A stretch of DNA of 64,000 nt from Mesorhizobium australicum WSM2073 (GCF_000230995.2 NC_019973.1:868001-932000); one strand, 5' to 3'; positions 1 through 9,659 are shown, counted from the first letter of the stretch. Notes: generated from the letters alone by a model not told the origin. Made by a program: numbers and translations.

Positions 1-50
1 GTCTTCTTGAAGTCGCGCTTCGAATGATACTGTTCGAGGCTGCTGGCCAT
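1..50 (-). CDS. ligD: DNA ligase D, N-terminal fragment (partial)
   Basis: Only the first 16-17 codons are inside the window, read leftwards from an ATG at 48-50. They give MASSLEQYHSKRDFKKT. The pattern LxxYxxKRDFxxT is the usual beginning of the 3'-phosphoesterase domain at the N-terminus of bacterial LigD. The gene starts 9 bases after the ku stop codon on the same strand, the classic ku-ligD arrangement. LigD is known as the polymerase/nuclease/ligase of bacterial non-homologous end joining and works with Ku. The identification rests on this short motif and the neighbour; the polymerase and ligase domains are off the edge. Confidence 0.75.
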   Translation of the reverse strand, partial: MASSLEQYHSKRDFKK

Positions 51-59
51 CTCGTATCC

Positions 60-929
60 TCAGGCCGATTTGCGCTTCGGCGCAACGCTTTTCGCCTTGG
101 CACGTTTGGCCGCCGGCTTGGCTTTCGCCGGGGACGACTTGGTTGGCGCCGAATCCGACGACAAGCTCTTCTTCAGCGCGTCGAACAGGTTGACGACATT
201 GGAGGGTTTGGGCGCCTCCTTGGCCTTGGGCGCCTTGTGCCCCGCCTTCTTGGCGCGGATCAGCTCGAGCAGGGCTTCCTCATATTTGTCGTCGAATTTC
301 GAGGGATCGAACTTGGTCTTCTTCTTGTCGATGATGAGCTCGGCCAGATCGGTCATCTCCTGGTCGGTCTTCACCGCCTCGATGTCGCCAAAGACGGTCT
401 CCGGCTGGCGCACCGTGTTGTCGTAACGCAGCGTGGTCAGCACCATGCCCTTGCCGAGCGGCTCGATGACCACTGGACGCTCGCGTCGATAAAGAACGAT
501 GCGCGCCAGCCCGGCCATCTTCTTGCCCGCCATCGCGTCGCGGATGACGGCGAACGCCTCCTCCGAAACCTTGTCGGCTGGCGCGACATAGTAGGGCGTG
601 TCGAGATAGATCTGCCGGATCGAGGATTTGTCGACGAAGCCGTCGAGGCTCATCGTGTGCGAGGTTTCGATCTGCACCGCCTCGATCTCCTCCTCCTCTA
701 TATGGACGAAGTCGCCCTTTTCGATCTCGTATCCCTTGATCTCGTCGCCGTCCTCCACCGGTTTGCCGGTCTCGGCGTCGACATAGATCCGCTTCACCGT
801 ATTGCCGGTCTTGCGGTTCAGGATGTGGAACGAGACCTTGTCGGCATGGGTGACCACGTTGGTCAGTTCGATGGCGCAGGTGACCAGCGAGAGCTTCAGA
901 TAGCCTTTCCAGGCCGGGCGCGGCGCCAT
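60..929 (-). CDS. ku: Ku protein (NHEJ DNA end-binding)
   Basis: This 289-residue protein begins MAPRPAWKGYLKLSLVTCAI, the typical opening of bacterial Ku. The Ku beta-barrel core covers roughly residues 5-195 (includes CAIELTNVV, DTPYYVAP and a GLARIVLYRRE-like segment). From about residue 215 the tail becomes Lys/Ala/Pro rich and ends in repeated KAK/KRK motifs, as in many rhizobial Ku proteins, where such tails bind DNA. Ku homodimers bind broken DNA ends and recruit LigD, whose gene follows after 9 bases, so the two are probably one operon. An EcfG-like stress promoter lies at 960-985, directly upstream. Rhizobia often have several ku genes; which paralogue this is cannot be told here. 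Confidence 0.93.
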   Translation of the reverse strand: MAPRPAWKGYLKLSLVTCAIELTNVVTHADKVSFHILNRKTGNTVKRIYVDAETGKPVEDGDEIKGYEIEKGDFVHIEEEEIEAVQIETSHTMSLDGFVDKSSIRQIYLDTPYYVAPADKVSEEAFAVIRDAMAGKKMAGLARIVLYRRERPVVIEPLGKGMVLTTLRYDNTVRQPETVFGDIEAVKTDQEMTDLAELIIDKKKTKFDPSKFDDKYEEALLELIRAKKAGHKAPKAKEAPKPSNVVNLFDALKKSLSSDSAPTKSSPAKAKPAAKRAKAKSVAPKRKSA

Positions 930-959
930 GATGATTTCCCCGTGAGAAAGATCAGCTGG

Positions 960-985
960 AACGGGCGACCACCCCGCTCGGTTCC
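960..985 (-). promoter_or_regulatory. Putative EcfG (general stress sigma) promoter of ku-ligD
   Basis: On the minus strand the sequence reads GGAAC (985-981), a 17-base spacer, then CGTT (963-960). This matches the alphaproteobacterial EcfG/RpoE2 consensus GGAAC-N16/17-CGTT. The -10 element lies about 30 bases before the ku start codon. Seen: both boxes, exact. Inferred: control of NHEJ by the general stress response. Confidence 0.6.
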
Positions 986-1038
986 AACCCGGTCCGGCCG
1001 GGGCCGGCGCGGTTGCCGCCGGCCCCGGCTTTCAGCCC

Positions 1039-1545
1039 CTATTCGGCGGCCTGCAGGTTGATCTTGCTTTCCGCGATTTCGGTCAGCTTGCGATCCGTCG
1101 CCTGCTCTTCCTTGAGATTCTTGGCCAGCACATTGGCGCAGTCGCTGCGGCCGAGCTGCTTGGCCCAGGCGATCAAGGTGCCGTAGCGGGTCATTTCATA
1201 GTGCTCGACGGCCTGCGCGGAGGCGATCAGCGCGGCATCCAGAACGTCCTTGTCGTCGACATCGCCGCTGACGTCGTCGGCCTCCTCGAGAATGCCGTCG
1301 ATGGCCGGGCAGTTGACCTGCTTGGCCTTGACGCCATGCAGCTCGAACACCTGCTCGACGCGTTCGATATGGCCCTTGGTCTGCTCGAGGTGTTTTTCGA
1401 AGCCGGCCTTCAATTGCGGATCGGTTGCCTTGTCGACCATCTTCGGCAGCGCCTTCTCGATCTGCTTTTCGGCATAATAGATGTCGCGCAGCGTGTGCAC
1501 GAAGAGGTCGTCCAGCGTTTTGATGTCCTTCGAAAAGAAGCCCAT
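1039..1545 (-). CDS. Ferritin-like DUF892 (YciE/YciF family) stress protein
   Basis: The start at 1545 gives a 168-residue protein beginning MGFFSKDIKTLDDLFVHTLR, with GGAAAGG eight bases upstream. The reading frame stays open further upstream, but that part looks unlike coding sequence and lacks the family signature. The body is helical with the typical DIYYAEKQIEKALPKM segment (about residues 22-37) and later Glu/His pairs (EKHLEQTKGH, AVEHYEMTRYG) that fit a four-helix ferritin-like bundle able to hold two metals. Relatives of E. coli YciE/YciF are induced by osmotic and other stress; their biochemical role is not settled. An EcfG-like promoter at 1639-1663 fits a stress role. No partner gene is apparent. 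Confidence 0.85.
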   Translation of the reverse strand: MGFFSKDIKTLDDLFVHTLRDIYYAEKQIEKALPKMVDKATDPQLKAGFEKHLEQTKGHIERVEQVFELHGVKAKQVNCPAIDGILEEADDVSGDVDDKDVLDAALIASAQAVEHYEMTRYGTLIAWAKQLGRSDCANVLAKNLKEEQATDRKLTEIAESKINLQAAE

Positions 1546-1946
1546 GATTTCAACCTTTCCATTGCTCTTGCTTGTTCGGGAGATCCCGGCCTTGCCTGGG
1601 CAGTGCCTGTGAGCCGGCAATGCCGGTTCTTGGAACTCAACGTCCATTGGTGGGGCCGGTTCCGAGCGCTCGCGGCCGCACGGCAGGAAATTCCCGGGCG
1701 GCACGAAAGTTGAAACACAAGCGCGCCAAGGCGACATTCAAACGAAACATATGTGATGCAAAAGTCACACCAACCGAAATGGTGACAAAAGGCGTCGAAA
1801 CACCCCCAATCAGCCGCAATCCGGCCATGAAGCGACGGGTTTTCGACCAAAAATTAACATCACGTTCACTGAGTATTCACGCCTCGATGCTATCGTTCTC
1901 GCACTTCGGAAGGGACGTCCGAAAATCGGGACAGGGACCAGGTAAA
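1546..1946. other. Intergenic region upstream of the DUF892 gene
   Basis: About 400 bases without a convincing gene. The left part carries the DUF892 promoter. The right part (about 1700-1930) is more AT-rich than its surroundings, with short stretches such as AAAATTAACATCACGTT, and may hold a promoter for the small rightward ORF at 1947. No strong hairpin or known RNA was recognised. Confidence 0.4.
1639..1663 (-). promoter_or_regulatory. Putative EcfG promoter of the DUF892 gene
   Basis: On the minus strand: GGAAC (1663-1659), a 16-base spacer, CGTT (1642-1639), an exact fit to the EcfG/RpoE2 consensus. The -10 box is about 94 bases before the start codon, so the leader would be roughly 85 bases long. 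It is the second such promoter within 1 kb. Confidence 0.6.
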
Positions 1947-2087
1947 ATGAACTTCCTCACGCAACTCATCGGCTATGCCGCCGCTATCCGCGAATTCGTC
2001 GCGCCGACCTATCGGCCCGAGCGCTATTACATGCGTGGCCCCGGTCCGGCCTGCGCCCGTCGCGGCACGTCGCTGGGCGCGCACTGA
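1947..2087 (+). CDS. Possible small protein, 46 residues
   Basis: An ATG at 1947 with AGGGACCAGG just upstream opens a 46-codon frame beginning MNFLTQLIGYAAAIREFV. The first half is weakly hydrophobic and amphipathic; the second half is rich in Arg and Tyr (RPERYYMRG). I do not recognise a family. The frame is open for 170 codons upstream, so its mere openness is weak evidence. It is followed two bases later by another tiny frame. It could be real or chance. Confidence 0.3.
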   Translation: MNFLTQLIGYAAAIREFVAPTYRPERYYMRGPGPACARRGTSLGAH

Positions 2088-2089
2088 CC

Positions 2090-2215
2090 ATGAGCTTCGA
2101 AAGCCGCCACAACAGCCGCATCTGCAGGCCGGACGCCGACAGCCGCGCCACCGCCTATCGCGCCGAACGCCCTGTCCTGGCCGACCGCCGGCGTGCGGCA
2201 ACGCCGCGTCTTTGA
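2090..2215 (+). CDS. Possible small protein, 41 residues
   Basis: A short frame beginning MSFESRHNSRI starts two bases after the stop of the preceding small ORF. It is Arg/Ala rich and ends RRAATPRL. There is no recognised domain and no separate ribosome-binding site; it would need translational coupling to the ORF before it. It is listed because the tandem arrangement is suggestive, but a chance ORF in GC-rich DNA is quite possible. Confidence 0.2.
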   Translation: MSFESRHNSRICRPDADSRATAYRAERPVLADRRRAATPRL

Positions 2216-2386
2216 TGCCGCCATCGGCTGGCTTGGTGTCATAGGACATAAGCAGCCGAGGCCAGCGTGACCGCGCGTCCGCGGACGAGCCATCCCACGC
2301 AAGCCGTCCCTCTGAACCCTTCGGTGCAGCCGCTGATCCTCTTCGAGAGCGTCGCGCCTGGTTGCGGCCAATCGGATGAATGCGCG

Positions 2387-2770
2387 CTACCGCAGCCGGC
2401 TCAAGCGATCGGCCACACAGGGTTGGAGCACAATCGCGCCGCCCGCCGCCTTACCCAGTTCGCGGCAATCCTGGGACGTGCACAGCGTCCAGCCACCGGC
2501 CGTCGCGCCGGAGGCCGCCAGCACGAGACGGGGCTGCGGCCCGACCTTGGGCGAATAGGCCCACCAGCCATCCTTCAGCACCGCACCTTCCGGCGGCTCC
2601 ATGCCGGCACCTGAGCCTTTGATACGGGCCTCGACTACTTGCAGGCCGGAGGGCGTCACCTTCCAGTCTTCCTCCCAGCGCGTCCGCTCCACCGAATGCG
2701 CCCAGGACAATGTGAAGGCGGCAACGCCGAGCGTCACGCTCTTGCCGGCGGCGAGGATGCACAGGCTCAT
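2387..2770 (-). CDS. DUF1850 protein linked to TAXI-TRAP transporter
   Basis: A 127-residue protein starting MSLCILAAGKSVTLGVAAF. The N-terminus is a probable export or membrane signal. The body has the DUF1850 signature: WAHSVERTRWEEDW around residues 25-38, then RIKGSGAGMEPPEGA and DGWWAYSP. DUF1850 genes are commonly found beside fused TRAP permeases of the TAXI type, as here, 76 bases downstream of the permease on the same strand. Its function is unknown; a periplasmic accessory of the transporter is the usual inference. The start at 2770 was chosen because the upstream extension runs into the permease gene and lacks homology-like sequence. Confidence 0.75.
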   Translation of the reverse strand: MSLCILAAGKSVTLGVAAFTLSWAHSVERTRWEEDWKVTPSGLQVVEARIKGSGAGMEPPEGAVLKDGWWAYSPKVGPQPRLVLAASGATAGGWTLCTSQDCRELGKAAGGAIVLQPCVADRLSRLR

Positions 2771-2846
2771 GCGGTTTCTCGCCTGAGCAGGATCGCCGCC
2801 GCCAGCCGGGTGCCGCTTTTTGCGTTCGCCGACCTTCGCTTCGGGA

Positions 2847-4952
2847 TCATGCCCTGGCCGGCGCCTGCCGGGCACGCCAGACATGCCAGCCGATCCAGGC
2901 CAGCGACAGCGCCCAGCCGGTCTCGTCGGTCAGCGGCACCGCCGCCACCAGCAGCACGCCGGCGGCGAAGGCGACCAGCCGTTCCCACCAGGCCATGCGC
3001 GTGGCAAGGAAGCCGACGGCGGCGGCGCCCCACAGCACGATGCCCATGCAGGCCTTGAGAACGATGTAGGCGACCTCGACGGGATAACCGAACTGGGCGG
3101 CGATCGGTCCGGCGTCCTGCAGCATCAGCGCCGGCGTGTAGACCGCCATGAACGGAACGACGAAGCCGGCAATGGCTAGTTTTGTCGCCTGGATACCGAT
3201 CTTGAGGCCACTCTCCTTGGCCATGGGTGCGGCGGCAAAGGCGGCCAGCGCCACCGGCGGCGTCAGGTCGGCCATGATGCCGAAATAGAAGACGAACATG
3301 TGGCTGACCACCAGCGGCACGCCGAGCGATAGCAGCGCCGGCCCGGCCAGCGACGAGGTGATGATGTAGTTGGGGATGGTCGGGATGCCCATGCCGAGCA
3401 CCAGGCAGGTCAGCATGGTCAGCACCAGCGACAGGAACAGATTGTTCTCGCCGATCGAGATGATCCAGCCGATGAAGGTCGAGGCGATGCCGGTCAGCGT
3501 CAGGGTGCCAATGACGATGCCGACGATGGCGCAGGCAATGCCGACCGGCAGCGCGTTCTTGGCGCCTTCGGCAAGCGAATCGATGCAGATCCGCAGCGTC
3601 TCGCGGCCACCCCTGAAGGCAAGGCAGGCAATGACGAGTGCGGCGATGACAAGGCTGAGGATGTTGACGCCGAATTTCATGAAGGAGGCGGCGGCAAGCC
3701 CCAGCGCCAGCCAGAAGACGACGCGGAAGGCGAGCGGCCCGATCAGCGCCGCCAGCGGCGTGCCGAGGATCAGCACGATGGTCAGCGCCAGGCCCATCGT
3801 ACCGGCGAAGACCGGCGTGTAGCCGGCGAACAGCAGATAGATCAGCGCCGCCAGCGGCAGCACCAGCGGCCAGTGCTGTCGCACGGCGTCCCAGGGGTTG
3901 GGCAGGTCCGCCTTGGCCATGCCGCTCAGGCCGGCCTTGCCTGCCTCCAGATGCACCTGCCAGAAACAGGCGCCGAAATAGAGCAGCGCCGGGATGATGG
4001 CCGCCTTGACCACGTCGGCATAGGGGATGTTCAGCGTCTCGGCCATGATGAAGGCGACCGCGCCCATCACCGGCGGCATGATCTGGCCGCCCATCGATGA
4101 GGTCGCCTCGACGGCGCCGGCAAAGGCCGAGCGGAAGCCGAAGCGCTTCATCAAGGGAATCGTGAACTGGCCGCTGGCCACCACATTGGCGACGCCGGAA
4201 CCGGAAATGGTGCCCATCAGCGCCGAGGACAGCACGCAGACCTGCGCCGGGCCGCCGCGCCAGGTGCCGACCAGGCCGAGCGCGAAATCGTTGAACAGCG
4301 CGATCATTCCGGCGCGCTCCAGGAAGGCGGCAAAGACGACGAAGATGAAAATATAGGCGGCCGAGACATAGATCGGCGTGCCGTAAATGCCTTCGGTGCC
4401 GTAGGCGAAGGTGTCGACCAGCTGGGCGAAGTCATAGCCGCGATGGATGAAGGGCGGCGGCAGATGATTGCCGACGAAGCAATAGGCGAGAAAGATGAAG
4501 GCGATGGCCGCCAGCGGCAGTCCCATCAGCCGGCGCGCCGCCTCGAAGACCAGCACCACCAGCACCGCGCCGACGATCAGGTCCGGCGTGGTGAGGAAGC
4601 CGGAGCGCCGGATGAGGTCGGTATAGAACACCCAATTGTACAGGCCGGTGCCGAAGCCGAGCACGCCCAGCGTCCAGAACGCGGCCTTGGCCGGCAGGTT
4701 GGTGGCGCGCAGATTGGCGATCAGGCCGAAGCCGAGCAGCAGCAGGAAGCCGACATGCATGGCCCGCACCACCTGGCTCGGCAGGCTGCCATAGGCGGCG
4801 ATGTAGATCTGGAAGGCGGAAAAAGCGACCGCGATGGCGAAGGCCGCCTTGCCGGCGATGCCGTCGCCGAAACCCGGCGGCAGTCCTTCGACCTGCTCTT
4901 CGGCGACGGGGAGATGGAAGGTGGAGGATTTGCCGTCGACTGCTTCGCTCAT
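2847..4952 (-). CDS. TRAP transporter fused 4TM/12TM permease (TAXI type)
   Basis: A 701-residue, very hydrophobic protein with about 16-18 predicted membrane segments, the size of fused DctQ-DctM permeases. It contains the conserved FAAFLERAGMIALFNDFA and MGGQIMPPVMGAVAFIMAE segments typical of the large TRAP subunit, and PTIPNYIITSSLAGPAL near the C-terminus. These secondary transporters import organic acids or amino acids using a Na+ or H+ gradient and a periplasmic binding protein, encoded here just upstream (5022-5981). ATG 4952 is preferred over a GTG at 4961 because GGAG sits eight bases before it. The substrate is unknown. Confidence 0.92.
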   Translation of the reverse strand: MSEAVDGKSSTFHLPVAEEQVEGLPPGFGDGIAGKAAFAIAVAFSAFQIYIAAYGSLPSQVVRAMHVGFLLLLGFGLIANLRATNLPAKAAFWTLGVLGFGTGLYNWVFYTDLIRRSGFLTTPDLIVGAVLVVLVFEAARRLMGLPLAAIAFIFLAYCFVGNHLPPPFIHRGYDFAQLVDTFAYGTEGIYGTPIYVSAAYIFIFVVFAAFLERAGMIALFNDFALGLVGTWRGGPAQVCVLSSALMGTISGSGVANVVASGQFTIPLMKRFGFRSAFAGAVEATSSMGGQIMPPVMGAVAFIMAETLNIPYADVVKAAIIPALLYFGACFWQVHLEAGKAGLSGMAKADLPNPWDAVRQHWPLVLPLAALIYLLFAGYTPVFAGTMGLALTIVLILGTPLAALIGPLAFRVVFWLALGLAAASFMKFGVNILSLVIAALVIACLAFRGGRETLRICIDSLAEGAKNALPVGIACAIVGIVIGTLTLTGIASTFIGWIISIGENNLFLSLVLTMLTCLVLGMGIPTIPNYIITSSLAGPALLSLGVPLVVSHMFVFYFGIMADLTPPVALAAFAAAPMAKESGLKIGIQATKLAIAGFVVPFMAVYTPALMLQDAGPIAAQFGYPVEVAYIVLKACMGIVLWGAAAVGFLATRMAWWERLVAFAAGVLLVAAVPLTDETGWALSLAWIGWHVWRARQAPARA

Positions 4953-5021
4953 CCGACGCACTCCAAAATGAGCGAATGATAGTGCGAGGCGCGTCGCGAA
5001 GACATCTCAGATAGTCCTCGC

Positions 5022-5981
5022 CTACTTCAGCAGCCCCTTCTCCTTGTAATACCGCTCCGCGCCCGGATGCAGCGGCACCGGCATGCCGTCGAGGGCCTTG
5101 GCCGGGTCGATCGCCTTGGCGGCGGCGTGCGCGGCGGCAAGCTGGTCGAGATGCTCGAACATCTGCTTGGTCATCTGGTAGGCGGTCTCATCCGAGACAT
5201 CGGCACGGGTGATGAGGAAGTTGCCGACGGCGGCTGTCGCGACATCCTCTGCCTGGCCCTCATAGGTGCCCTTGGGAATGACCACCGACAGATAGGGCGA
5301 GCCGATCTTGGCGACGTCTTCGGCCGGCACCGCAACGACATTGATCGGCAGCGAGGTGGCGAGATCGCGGATCGAGGCGACGCCCAGCCCGGCCGATTGC
5401 AGCGTGGCGTCGAGCTGGCGGTTCTTGATCAGCTCGACCGATTCGGCGAAGGGCAGATATTCGACGCGGCCGAGGTCCTCGTATTTCAGCCCGGCGGCGG
5501 CGAAGATGGCCCGCGCGTTGAGCTCGGTGCCCGATGCCGGCGCGCCCACCGACAAGCTCTTGCCCTTGAGGTCGGCGAGCGTCTTGATGCCGGATTCCTG
5601 GCTGGCGACGATCTGGATGTAATTGGGATAGATGGCGGCGATGCCGCGCAGCTTGTCGAGCTTGCCGGGGAAGCCGGCCTCGGCATTGCCCTCGGCGGCC
5701 ATTTTGACGGAATCGCCGAGCGCGAACGCGATCTCGCCCTTGCCCTGCTGCAGGAGGTTGAGGTTCTCGACCGAGGCCTTGGTCGCCTGCACCTGGGTGC
5801 GGGCGCCCTCGATGCCCTTGCCGTAGATTTCCGACAGTGCCACGCCGAGCGGATAATAGACGCCCGAAGTTCCGCCGGTCAGCACGTTGATGAATTCCTG
5901 CGCGGTGGCCGACACCGCGCCAAGGCCAAGGGAAAGCGCCATCGCGCCGGCAGCAACAAATTTCGTCCTGAAATTCAACAT
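5022..5981 (-). CDS. TAXI-family TRAP transporter solute-binding protein
   Basis: A 319-residue protein with a signal peptide (MLNFRTKFVAAGAMALSLG, cleavage near SATAQE, about residue 28). The mature start EFINVLTGGTSGVYYPLGVA is diagnostic for TAXI receptors, as is SVGAPASGTELNARAIFAAAG (split here by two residues). TAXI proteins hand glutamate, glutamine or related substrates to fused TRAP permeases; the permease gene follows after 69 bases. AGGGAGGAAACCGG directly precedes the ATG at 5981, so this start is secure and the longer frame is not needed. Probably one operon with the permease and DUF1850. Confidence 0.92.
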   Translation of the reverse strand: MLNFRTKFVAAGAMALSLGLGAVSATAQEFINVLTGGTSGVYYPLGVALSEIYGKGIEGARTQVQATKASVENLNLLQQGKGEIAFALGDSVKMAAEGNAEAGFPGKLDKLRGIAAIYPNYIQIVASQESGIKTLADLKGKSLSVGAPASGTELNARAIFAAAGLKYEDLGRVEYLPFAESVELIKNRQLDATLQSAGLGVASIRDLATSLPINVVAVPAEDVAKIGSPYLSVVIPKGTYEGQAEDVATAAVGNFLITRADVSDETAYQMTKQMFEHLDQLAAAHAAAKAIDPAKALDGMPVPLHPGAERYYKEKGLLK

Positions 5982-6236
5982 CCGGTTTCCTCCCTGAAAT
6001 ATCGGCCGCATCGCCTCCCTGACGCGAACCGGGCGAGTTTAGACAGCCGAAGGGAAATGCCAACCCGCAATTCCGCTCGTTAGACGAATGGCTGAGAGGT
6101 CGCCAAACATATGCCCGCTTGCACAAGGCGCGGCCGGAGCCGAAAGTTTTTCCAGCGCCTGTCGAAATCGGCCAAGGTCGCGCGACATACGTTCGGCCCG
6201 CAACGAAGCGGCCTTCGAAACCACGGGAGAAGACCC

Positions 6237-6605
6237 ATGCGATACATGCTTATGATCTACGCCGACGAAGCCGCGATGGCGAACGTGCCGACCGAGGCGA
6301 CCTATCAGATGAGCGCCGCCTATGACGCCTACACGGAAGCGCTGAAGAAGTCCGGCACCTGGCTGGCCGGCGACAGGCTGCGCCCGAGCCAGGCGACCAC
6401 CCTGGTCCGGATGACTGACGGCAAGACCAGCGTGCTCGACGGCCCCTATGCCGACACCAAGGAGCAGCTTGCCGGCTTCTACATGATCGAGGCCGAGGAC
6501 GCCGACGCCGCGATCGCCTGGGCGGCGCGCTGTCCGGCGGCCAGCACCGGGACTGTCGAGGTGCGGCCGATCTGGGAAATGGCCGACTATCTGCCCAGGA
6601 AATGA
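6237..6605 (+). CDS. DGPF/YciI-like protein paired with ECF sigma factor
   Basis: A 122-residue protein with MRYMLMIYADEAAM at the start and VLDGPYADTKEQLAGFYMIE around residues 62-81, the DGPF (YCII-related) signature. Such small dimeric alpha/beta proteins are repeatedly encoded next to ECF42-group sigma factors, as here: the sigma gene starts 7 bases after the stop codon. The DGPF protein is not an anti-sigma factor of known type and its job is unresolved. ATG 6237 follows GGGAGAAGACCC, a good ribosome site. Confidence 0.88.
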   Translation: MRYMLMIYADEAAMANVPTEATYQMSAAYDAYTEALKKSGTWLAGDRLRPSQATTLVRMTDGKTSVLDGPYADTKEQLAGFYMIEAEDADAAIAWAARCPAASTGTVEVRPIWEMADYLPRK

Positions 6606-6612
6606 CGGCGTG

Positions 6613-7857
6613 ATGGACACACGCCCCGAAATCGCCCGGGTGGCCGCCGAGACGGCCGCCCGGCAGAGCTACGGCAAGCTGGTCGCCTGGCTGGCGGCGC
6701 GCACGCGCGACGTGGCTGCCGCGGAGGATGCGCTGGCCGACGCCTTTGCGGCGGCGCTTGAGCGCTGGCCGCGCACCGGCGTGCCGGAAAAGCCGGAAGC
6801 CTGGTTGCTCGCCGTGGCAAGGCGGCGGCGTGTCGATGCGGTGCGGCGGCGGCTGACCGGCGAAGCCGGCCGCGACCATCTCAAGCTGATTGCCGAGGAG
6901 GCGGAGGCGCGCATGACCGATGAGGACCTGCCCGACGAACGATTGCGGCTGATGTTCGCCTGCGCCCATCCGGCGATCGAACCCGGCGTGCGGGCGCCGC
7001 TGATCCTGCAGACCATCCTCGGCTTCGATGCCGCGACGATCGCTTCCGCTTTCCTGCTCTCGCCGTCAACGATGGGGCAGCGCCTGGTGCGCGCCAAGAG
7101 CCGCATCCGCGAGACCGGCATTCCGTTCCGCGTACCGGAGCGAGCCGAACTCGGCGAAAGGCTGGACGCGGTGCTGGAGGCAATCTACGCCGCTTTCGCC
7201 GAGGGCTGGTCCGACCCGGCCGGTACCGAGACGCGGCGCCGGAACCTCGCCACCGAAGGCATCTGGCTCGGCCGGCTGGTGGCCTCGCTGCTGCCGCAAG
7301 AGCCGGAAGCGCTGGGCCTGCTGTCGCTGATGCTGTTCGCCGAAGCGCGCCGCGCCGCGCGTCGCGACACGGCCGGAGAGTATGTGCCGCTCGCCGAGCA
7401 GGACCATGCACTGTGGGATCACGCCCTGGTCGACGAGGCCGAAGCGCTGCTCCGCCGTGCCGCCGCCATGGGCACGATCGGCCGCTATCAGCTCGAGGCG
7501 GCGGTCCAGTCGGCGCATGTGGCGCGACGACTGAGCGGCCGCACCGACTGGGCGGCGATCCGCGCGCTCTACGAAGCGCTGTTTTCGATCGCGGGATCAC
7601 CGGTCGTGGCGATCAACCGCGCGGTGGCGATCGCAGAGACCGAGGGCGCCGTGGCAGGGTTGGCGGCTCTTTACGTGCTGGGAGACGACAAGCGGCTCAA
7701 TGACTACCAGCCCTACTGGGCCGCGCGGGCCGGCCTGCTGGCCAGGCTCGGCCAGGCACCGCAGGCGCTCGAAGCCTATGATCGGGCGATCGGCCTAGAG
7801 CGCGATCCGGCGGTGCGCCGCTTCCTGCAGGCAAGACGCGCCGCTCTCATCCAATGA
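6613..7857 (+). CDS. ECF sigma factor with C-terminal TPR-like extension (ECF42-like)
   Basis: 414 residues. The sigma-70 region 2 part (about residues 15-85, with AARTRDVAAAEDALADAF and AWLLAVARRRRVDAVRRR) and the region 4 part (about 105-175, with GFDAATIASAFLLS and RLVRAKSRI) occupy the N-terminal half. The rest is a helical extension seen in ECF42 sigma factors (annotated as a TPR-containing RNA polymerase sigma factor, DUF6596). These have no classical anti-sigma factor and are linked to DGPF genes, as here. A GTG at 6610 is an alternative start. The regulon is unknown; in related groups the DGPF genes themselves are targets. Confidence 0.9.
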   Translation: MDTRPEIARVAAETAARQSYGKLVAWLAARTRDVAAAEDALADAFAAALERWPRTGVPEKPEAWLLAVARRRRVDAVRRRLTGEAGRDHLKLIAEEAEARMTDEDLPDERLRLMFACAHPAIEPGVRAPLILQTILGFDAATIASAFLLSPSTMGQRLVRAKSRIRETGIPFRVPERAELGERLDAVLEAIYAAFAEGWSDPAGTETRRRNLATEGIWLGRLVASLLPQEPEALGLLSLMLFAEARRAARRDTAGEYVPLAEQDHALWDHALVDEAEALLRRAAAMGTIGRYQLEAAVQSAHVARRLSGRTDWAAIRALYEALFSIAGSPVVAINRAVAIAETEGAVAGLAALYVLGDDKRLNDYQPYWAARAGLLARLGQAPQALEAYDRAIGLERDPAVRRFLQARRAALIQ

Positions 7858-7893
7858 GCTCCCGGGCGCGGGCGGCCTTTCGGACCACCTCGT

Positions 7894-8520
7894 TCAGGCC
7901 GGCCACATCTCGTGCGACGTGTTGAGCGTCTTCATGAGCGGATGCTCGCGCAACCGCGCCCACAGGCGTTCGATACCGGGCCAGGCCGCCCGGGCCATGT
8001 CGATGTCGGGATGCCAGGCCACCAGCATGACGAGATAGATGTCGGCCAGCGACATCCGATCGCCGGCGAGCCAGTCGCGGTTGCGCAAGGCTGCATCGAC
8101 GACGGCAAACCCGCGGTCCATCTCGGCGACCGCCGCCTGTTTCACCGCCTTCGTGCCCTCGGCATCCGTCGTGTAGCGATGGGCGTAGTAGAGCCGCAGC
8201 ATCGCCGGGTAGAGCACCGAGGACATGAACGCCATCCAGCGCAGGAATTCCGCGCGGGCAGGCGCGCCGGCCGCCGGCGCAAGGCCGGCTTGCGGGTGGC
8301 GCTCGGCGAGCAGGATGCAGATCGCCGCCGATTCGGTGACCGAGCGTCCGTCCGGCAAGGTCAGCACCGGCACCTGGTTCAACGGGCTGATGGCGAGGAA
8401 GGCCGGATCGGGCGCCTCGCTCTTCGGCACGTCGATCTGCTGGAAAGGCGCATCGATCAGCGCCAGCGCCGCCTCGACGACAAAGCCGCCGCTGCCCGGA
8501 CGCGTGTAGAGCTTGTACAT
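7894..8520 (-). CDS. Glutathione S-transferase family protein
   Basis: 208 residues with a thioredoxin-fold N-terminus (MYKLYTRPGSGGFVVEAALA) and the glutathione-binding segment NQVPVLTLPDGRSVTESAAI, where the cis-Pro and the ES pair contact the peptide backbone of glutathione. A helical C-terminal domain follows, with the N-capping LAGDRMSLADIYLVMLV motif. Substrate unknown. It is separate from its neighbours and convergent with the sigma factor gene. Confidence 0.88.
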   Translation of the reverse strand: MYKLYTRPGSGGFVVEAALALIDAPFQQIDVPKSEAPDPAFLAISPLNQVPVLTLPDGRSVTESAAICILLAERHPQAGLAPAAGAPARAEFLRWMAFMSSVLYPAMLRLYYAHRYTTDAEGTKAVKQAAVAEMDRGFAVVDAALRNRDWLAGDRMSLADIYLVMLVAWHPDIDMARAAWPGIERLWARLREHPLMKTLNTSHEMWPA

Positions 8521-8678
8521 AAAATCCTCCCCCGGCCCGAATCAGGGCGCGCTCGAGATTTGCACCGGAAGCAGGGGCTACTCAAGTCGGGTAAGGACTC
8601 CACGGCAGGTTTTTCAACGGGCCAGGCTCAGGACGCTAAACAAGCCACGTTAGCGCTGCTGTTCTTGGGTATCGAAGC

Positions 8679-9659
<981 letters not shown>

